Made by a program: the position numbers and the translations under genes. From Spirogloea muscicola (lineage: Eukaryota; Streptophyta; Zygnematophyceae; Spirogloeales; Spirogloeaceae): DNA of 12,476 bases. The notes under the pieces were generated by a model that was not told the DNA's origin, searched no databases, and saw nothing but the letters and a program-made list of their open reading frames with translations. Shown here in pieces: positions 7,171 to 12,476 of this stretch; the stretch's first letter is position 1, and each line of letters opens with the position of its first letter. Location: NCBI GenBank assembly GCA_009602725.1, contig WELB01000229.1, positions 7,210-19,685 of the forward strand, in the 5' to 3' direction.

Positions 7171-8345
7171 ATGGGCTGGCTGTGCGGCGGCCGGCCCCCC
7201 CGGCCGCNGCGGCGCTGGGCCGCCTGTCGCTGGAGCTGCGCGACGACGTCGCGCCGCTGGCCGTGGCCAACTTCCGCGCGCTCTGCGGCGGCGCCGCCAA
7301 GTCCTGCTACCGCGGCGCCGCCTTCCACCGCGTCATCCCGCTCCGCATCGCCCAGGTGCGGCTGTTGGCGCTGCCGCGACGGCGGTGACGCCTTGTCCAG
7401 ACGATGGTTAGATGGCCGTCTGACGGCTCCGGCTGACGGCGCGTCTGCGGGGGGCCCCTGCGCAGGGCGGGGAGTGCGGGAAGAGCATCTACGGGCGGCG
7501 CTTCGAGGACGAGTCGTTCGAGCTGCGCCACGCCGGGCGCGGCGTGCTCTCCATGGCCAACTCGGGGCCCCACACCAACGGTACTGAGGACCGCTCTCCC
7601 TCGTCTCCACTCCACCCCCCCCTCCCTCCTCTGCCCCTGCCTACTCCCTCGCTTTCTCCTCGCCCCCCCTGCCCACGTCCTACTTGTCAGCCAGGGTTAG
7701 CCTCTCACTGTACGTTCGCCCACTTCATTGTATAGTGCTTCATGCGCTCGTCAATAGCGGCTCCTTCGGCCAAGGAGCTGCCAAGAAGCTCGCCCATTGA
7801 CGCCGCAGTCGCCGCTGCACGTCGGCTAGCCACTGAGCTCGTCATGTCTGCCTTCTACCTTACCTGGCATTGCATATCGTCCCCCGCCGCGTGCCACAGG
7901 GACCCAGTTCTTCATCACCTTTGGCGACTGCCCCGACCTCGATGGCAAGCACGTCGTCTTTGGCAAGGTCATTCTGAGTAAGTACCGCGCAACCTTGGGC
8001 CCCTGTGCTGCCATGCAAGTAGCTGTGCCTGCACTCTGCCTGGAGGCCCGTCAGGCATCAAGGAGCTGTACATGGGGCCATGTCTTGCTCACTAAGCTTG
8101 CACTTGAATATTACAATGGGGCGGCATGACCTGTGGACCAGGCTAGCGGCGCCCTTCTGCTGCTAGCCGTGCCGCCCTGCTGCTCAGCGCTAGAATACAC
8201 CGCGCTAATGTGCATCGCGGCATGCCATGGTGCTGGCTCTGCAGATAAAGAGTCACGGGCGGTGCTAGACCAGATGGAATCCCTGGGCAGTGCCTCGGGG
8301 CAGACGCACAAGCCCGTGACGATTGTGGACTGCGGCAACCTGTAG
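7171..8345 (+). CDS. Cyclophilin-type peptidyl-prolyl isomerase, four exons, 5' end unresolved
   Basis: A member of the cyclophilin fold, which normally catalyses cis-trans isomerisation of Xaa-Pro bonds. Exons: up to 7355, then 7466-7580, 7900-7977 and 8245-8345; phases agree (0, 1, 1). Readable blocks are [85 protein letters not shown] and [13 protein letters not shown], the FF pair and the KHVVFG histidine are kept. However, the GF-M of IPGFMxQ is replaced by L-R-I, the active-site Trp by Asp, and about seven residues of the GGDFTxxNGTGG loop are missing. No ATG opens the conserved frame: the ATG at 7171 is in frame only if the N at 7208 hides a length error, otherwise the start is in an upstream exon. 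Compartment cannot be told. Confidence 0.87.
7594..7684 (+). repeat. Polypyrimidine tract in cyclophilin intron 2
   Basis: It is almost all C and T on the sense strand and starts about 13 bases after the donor at 7581. It resembles the tract at 1972-2216 in composition, and like it lies on the sense strand of an intron. Confidence 0.8.
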
Positions 8346-8882
8346 TCAGGTGTTGCTTTTGCATAGTGCAGTGCACTGCTTAGCTAGGTAGGCTTATCCT
8401 TGATGTTCCTCTCTGGCTGTCACGAGGTCAGCCAGATTTGGCTAATAAGCATCACGAGGTCAGCCAATTTTGGCTCATCACTGCCATGGCTCCCTCCACC
8501 TCTAGCTTGCCATTAGCATTCAATTCATTATTTTTCCCCCTGGTTAAACAGACGCTGTATGACGACGTCCTTGTTGCATGTACAAGGAGTTGCTTGTAGT
8601 ACAACAGTGAAGGCAATGTGGTGAATGCAATTGGCATTCAATCGTGCAAGCTCTGCTTGTATCACACTCTCTGGGTAACAAGCCACAAGTGGGCAGTCAA
8701 GGAGCTCATTGTGTGCCAGCCTCTCACAGACTACTTGAGCTTCTCAAGTCCTACCAAGGTTGACAGCGTGCTTGAGCTCCAGACTGCATCCGCAAATCTT
8801 TTGGCCTCGTTGTCATTGTCAGCTGGCCCAAATCCATCATCCTCGGTGCTTGAGATTAACGGCTTGCAACTGCAAATCCCCG
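8346..8882. other. Convergent intergenic gap
   Basis: This lies between the stop of the cyclophilin (+) and the stop of SART1 (-), and holds both 3' untranslated regions. It contains a 12-bp palindrome GCAGTGCACTGC (8368-8379) and the tandem hairpin units at 8420-8482. No gene was recognised. No clear polyadenylation motif was found on either strand. Confidence 0.6.
8420..8482. repeat. Two 32-bp direct repeats, each with a hairpin
   Basis: TCACGAGGTCAGCCA starts at 8420 and again at 8452. Each unit goes on to a self-complementary stretch: AGCCA-GATT-TGGCT in the first and AGCCAA-TT-TTGGCT in the second. They lie 75-140 bases after the cyclophilin stop, so probably in its 3' untranslated region or at its terminator. 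Confidence 0.75.
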
Positions 8883-11800
8883 TCAGCTGGGCTTTGGCTT
8901 CTTCGCAGCGGGAGGGCCCATGGCCTTGCTGGCTGCCCGCTTTTGGATGCCCAAGAAGGCCTCAACCTGATCATGACATGGCCAACAAGACTTCCATAAG
9001 ACTGCCATCCTTGAAAGCATAAGTGAAATCGTCCTTATTATACGGGACCAAGTTGCTCCATTACTGCATCGTCTGCTTCACCTCCTTGCATCTGGACATC
9101 TACTCTACTTGCAAAGACTGTTTGCAAGGTGAGCACCTTCTGGTCGCCAAGCATGGGGGTGAGAGACCCAACACTGCTCTTCTCCACAGTAGCAAAGCCG
9201 CTCTTGGGATCGCTCGTTTGCCTGGCAGAGCCACTCACGCACCCAATTCATGTGAGGTGACTGCTCGCACACATTCCGCAACAAGACTGGACAGATCACT
9301 GCAACTGCAGGGGGGTAGATGCGACCAAATTCTTTCTTACCCGGGCTTGATCTGTCCCGAAATGACAATGTACGGCACGGCGTTTTGCGCCTGGTTTTCC
9401 CGCATCTTCTCCATGCTCATGAGAGGCGTGTCGCCTGCACTCATTGTCTTCATCTTGAGCTCCTCCTCGTGCTGCCGTATCCGCTTCTCCTGCTTCATCT
9501 TCCCTGGAGGCTTGCCGTGAAAGGCATGCGACAGCCTCCGGAATGACTCCTTGGGCGTCATCTGTTAGAAGGCAAAACATTACTATATTTAGCAGAAGCC
9601 TTACTAGTGAGTCAAAATGGCTGAGCTGAGAAACAATCGTGTCCAATTCGGACAGCACATGGAAACAGTGCAACAGCACCACAGAGATCACTGAGCCACT
9701 GCTGCACCTGGCGACCGAACTCGTCAAGGCGGTCGATGCGGATCTCCTTCTGGCGCGGACCCTCATCGCCGAGGGCGACCTTGTCCAGGATGCCAACCAG
9801 CTTGCTCTTCTTCTTGTCCATGTTGCGGCCGCCCCACTCGACTGAGTTGGCCAGCACGCCCCGGTCCTTGAGCAACGACAGCGCCCCGGCCAGGCCCTTC
9901 CCCACTCTTACCTCCTTCAGTGGCTCGTCCTCGTCATTCTCCTGCTCAGCTCTGCCACCCTTTGAAAAATCCTGGCCGGCTTCGTCGCCTTCAATGCTGC
10001 CACTATCTGCGCCCTTTGGTGCCTCCTGCCCGACCTCAGTCCACCCTCCTCCTCCTCCAGCAGCCACCGCTGCTGCAGCTGCTGCTGCTGCGCCCTCCCT
10101 CTCCCCAGGGGCCTCGCCGTCGACGTCCGCCATCATATGGTCCTTGTCCTCGTCCTCAAGGTGCTCTTTGGGCCTCTCTCGTCGCGTAATGGCTGCTTGC
10201 CATGCTTCTCCAAGTCAGTCACTACTAGGCCAAAGTAACAGTTCACAGGCTCACAGGCTCATACACTTAAGCCAGGACTTACACCAACAGCTCAAGCTGG
10301 TGCTATTTCAGCATGCAGCAACTCGTGACAGCCCTTACACGAATCCCCTGCGACACCTTATTGGAGGCAGGTACAACGATACCTTCATCCAGCTGCAGGG
10401 AACGGCAGAATTCCCCGGTGTCTGTGAAGACGAGGCCGCCCTCTGTGTCTGCATTGGCAGCCGCCTGGAGATCCTCGGCGACTCTTCCGCGGAGTACCTC
10501 CAGGTTGGAGATGAGGCGCTGCGGCCCCTCTGCCTGCTCCGCCTGCTTCTTAAGAGCTGCCAACCGGGCCCTCTCCAATGACCTCTGCCAAGCGACGAGC
10601 GTGGTGCAAGGTCAAAACTATGGCTCCTCACCTGCACCATCAACTTCCAAACCAGCTCCAAGACAGGCAGTATCACTTTAACAACATTCACAATCTGGAT
10701 ACATGTGTAACTTGACCTGGAGGCTTGCCAAGCTTTTATGTTGACGTCACAATAACAAGTGCTTGCTTTTAAAACTGGCCAAGCTTATGCTGTAGGTGTC
10801 CTGTGTGGATCTAAGTTGACCTGCAGCTCCTCGTCTTCCTCAAAGACAACGTCACCCTCGTTGTCGCTGGGCCCACTGATGACTTCATCTTGCAGAGCCC
10901 TGGAGGCCTCCTCTGCCCTGGCCTTGGCGCCCTCATAAGCGGCCCTGCGGTCTTGCTCTTCCTGCGCCACAAGATACAGACAGCAACGCATGCATGACGA
11001 CCGGCCATGCAATCTGCCAAATAATCATGGAAGTGAAGGTAGCACTTGCCGCAACGACAGATTCGCCTAGCAATTAGCTGCTGTGAACTTTGTACACCCA
11101 ACTCCTGACCTTCATACTAAGCCCCAAGTCCTGAATCTGCATATGAAGCATGTGCAGGCAGGCAGTAGCGAAGGCCACATGAGTAGAACCAGTCTGCAGT
11201 CTCACCTGAGCTTTCCTCTCCTCCTGCTCCTGATGTCTTCGCACGTCCACCTCCCCCCGCTTGCCCAGGTCTTCTTTGCCCAGCCCGGACGCGACAGCCT
11301 CTGCCTCGAGGGCGTCAATGTCAAGCACGTCCTTCTTGCGCAGCTTCTTCTTCTTCTTCTTGCCGCTCTTTTTGAATTTGAGGGCCTCCACTTCCTCAGC
11401 TGTCATGTAATCTCCAGACGTGCTGAGAACAGCACTGGCCAGCGACTCCTCCCTCATCCCGGCCGCTGCTCCGAAGAGCCGACGCCGCACCTACACAGAG
11501 GGACAGCACACACAGGGACTACTAGTTGAAATTGGCATGCAGACCTATCCATGGGCCAGATGGAGCGGACAGAACGTGGTTCACAGCAATGATGCCGCAC
11601 CTCCTCCAATCGTTGCCTGTTCTCGGCGTCAAGACCGCCGCTCACATCAAGCACAATGCCCTGCAGTACGGAGCGACTTCAGTATCGAGCAGGCCTGCTG
11701 AGCAAGGTGGCAAAGCGCGGCTCTGTGACGAGGGGCGAGCTTCACTGCTGTTCTACGAATGCAGGGCCGCACACCATGCCTTCAGACCTCACCTACTGGG

Positions 11801-12217
11801 GATAAATAAAGTACCTCTTCTGGAACAACGTCGTCGTACTTCGGTAAAATTGCATGGTGGGTGCCGGAGATGTCATTCTCAAATCTGCATCCTCAGAAGT
11901 ACTTGTAAGTCTTTGCAGCATACTTGCCTCATCCAAAGTCCTTCTCTGAGGTCACATACTATTCAAGCCGAGCAAGACTACCATCTCTTTCCAGTGTTTG
12001 CTAGCCTAGGAGCAGTCCCAGCTGCGGCGGCAGGTGCGGCACTTGAAGCAGTCCCAGCATGCAGATACTTTGCAGATGGATGCAGGCCAGTAGAAATCTC
12101 AGCTGGGTCAGTGTTCTGACTTGTCCTCATGTGTCCCTGACTTCTGCTTGGCAGCTTTGTAAGCAGCGGCTCGCGCAGCCTGCTCGGCAATGTCGACGTT
12201 CTCCAGCTCGTCCTCCT
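8883..12217 (-). CDS. SART1: SART1/Snu66 family U4/U6.U5 tri-snRNP splicing factor, 3' ten exons (5' end outside)
   Basis: Homologue of human SART1, yeast Snu66 and plant MDF/DOT2, a tri-snRNP protein needed for spliceosome activation in the nucleus. Exons in transcript order: 12217-12121, 11884-11815, 11660-11601, 11490-11206, 10961-10821, 10584-10383, 10192-9708, 9561-9341, 9221-9137, 8966-8883. Each junction keeps frame, giving about 575 residues. Blocks in order: EEDELENVDIAEQ and AYKAAKQKSG; FENDIS and ILPKYDD; DYMTAEEVEALKFKK with a Lys run and DIDALEAEA; a charged helix RAAYEGAKARAEEA; FTDTGEFCRSLQLDE; an Ala/Gly-rich stretch, then KGLAGALSLLKDRGVL; RIDRLDEFGRQ+MTPKESFRRLSH, AFHGKPPGKMKQEKR; SMEKMRENQ, PYIVISGQIKPG; QTSDPKSGFATVEK, LTPMLGDQK; VEAFLGIQKRA and a Lys-rich end. 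About 200 N-terminal residues should lie beyond the right edge. The exon starting at 10192 has several frame-equivalent acceptors. Confidence 0.92.
10064..10100 (-). repeat. GCT/GCA triplet run encoding poly-Ala in SART1
   Basis: On the coding (minus) strand this encodes a run of eight alanines, VAA and then a glycine run. It lies in an acidic linker between the FCRSLQL and KGLAGALSLL blocks. It is low-complexity, with no family conservation expected. Confidence 0.75.
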
Positions 12218-12476
12218 CTGCGCCAGGTTACCTGTCCTTGCTATGAGCAACTGACCAGTGTGCAACGAAGAAAGGATGCTCCAGTAGCAAGTTGGATAGC
12301 ACAAGAACCAATGCAAAGACGAACACCCATGAGGGACTCAGACCCACACACAAACACAGGTAGAGGGAGAGGGGGGAGGGAAGGGAGGGCGAGATGATGG
12401 CAAAGAAGGAGGACGAGATGGAGAAAATACGGGAGCCAGGGAGCCAGGCAGGGAAGGAGAGGGGGGGGAGACGGGG
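12218..12476 (-). other. SART1 intron running off the window, with pyrimidine tract
   Basis: No further coding block was found upstream of the exon that starts at 12217 (acceptor CAG at 12220-12218). From about 12360 to the edge the minus strand is pyrimidine-rich (plus strand GA-rich, for example GAGAGGGGGGGGAGACGGGG). On the sense strand it matches the intron tracts of the other two genes. The next exon must lie outside. Confidence 0.6.

Noticed and set aside
7171-8345. Assignment to the PPIH (tri-snRNP) cyclophilin subgroup because SART1 is the neighbour
   Set aside because: The readable blocks fit general cyclophilins, and the diagnostic PPIH segments cannot be seen; adjacency alone is weak evidence.
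8618-9022. Plus-strand frame of 134 codons
   Set aside because: Antisense of the last SART1 exon, which encodes VEAFLGIQKRA in a matched splice phase.
9736-10581. Plus-strand frame of 281 codons
   Set aside because: Antisense of two well-supported SART1 exons and the intron between them.
1-12476. CRISPR array, bacterial operon or tRNA gene
   Set aside because: No regularly spaced identical repeats with unique spacers, no cloverleaf with A and B boxes, and the genes are split by spliceosomal introns.

Overview
The window looks like nuclear DNA from a green alga. It holds three intron-rich genes with GC-rich exons and AG-ended introns of about 110 to 560 bases. The SART1-type protein has plant-like blocks, and a 5S rRNA-derived fragment reads like a green-lineage 5S gene. 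A trebouxiophyte-like chlorophyte is my best guess, but nothing here fixes the species. One N at 7208 shows a draft assembly.

Layout, left to right. 1-690 is repeat DNA on the minus strand: two tandem copies of an undescribed repeat, the outer one headed by about 70 bases of 5S rRNA sequence. 690-1055 is GC-rich, promoter-like DNA. 1056-5046 (+) is a ten-exon exostosin-family (GT47) glycosyltransferase with an N-terminal membrane anchor; its first intron carries another copy of the repeat. 5047-5640 shows nothing I recognise. 5640-6895 is a cluster of nested, inverted and tandem repeat fragments. About 7171-8345 (+) is a four-exon cyclophilin with an unresolved 5' end and an altered active-site loop. 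8346-8882 is the gap between two convergent genes, with paired hairpins. 8883 to the right edge (-) is the C-terminal 575 or so residues of a SART1/Snu66 tri-snRNP splicing factor in ten exons; its 5' part lies outside the window.

The three genes do not form an obvious pathway. The glycosyltransferase should act in the Golgi, SART1 in the spliceosome, and the cyclophilin is a general prolyl isomerase fold. The exon models were built by hand by matching splice phases; every exon junction given keeps the reading frame.

The most unusual content is the repeat family. Five copies share a short coding tail (consensus ASSYSDLLLLTRGY then stop) that varies mostly at synonymous positions, so they look like remains of a protein-coding mobile element. 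A second module that follows the tail is present in about nine copies, one pair being 92/93 identical.
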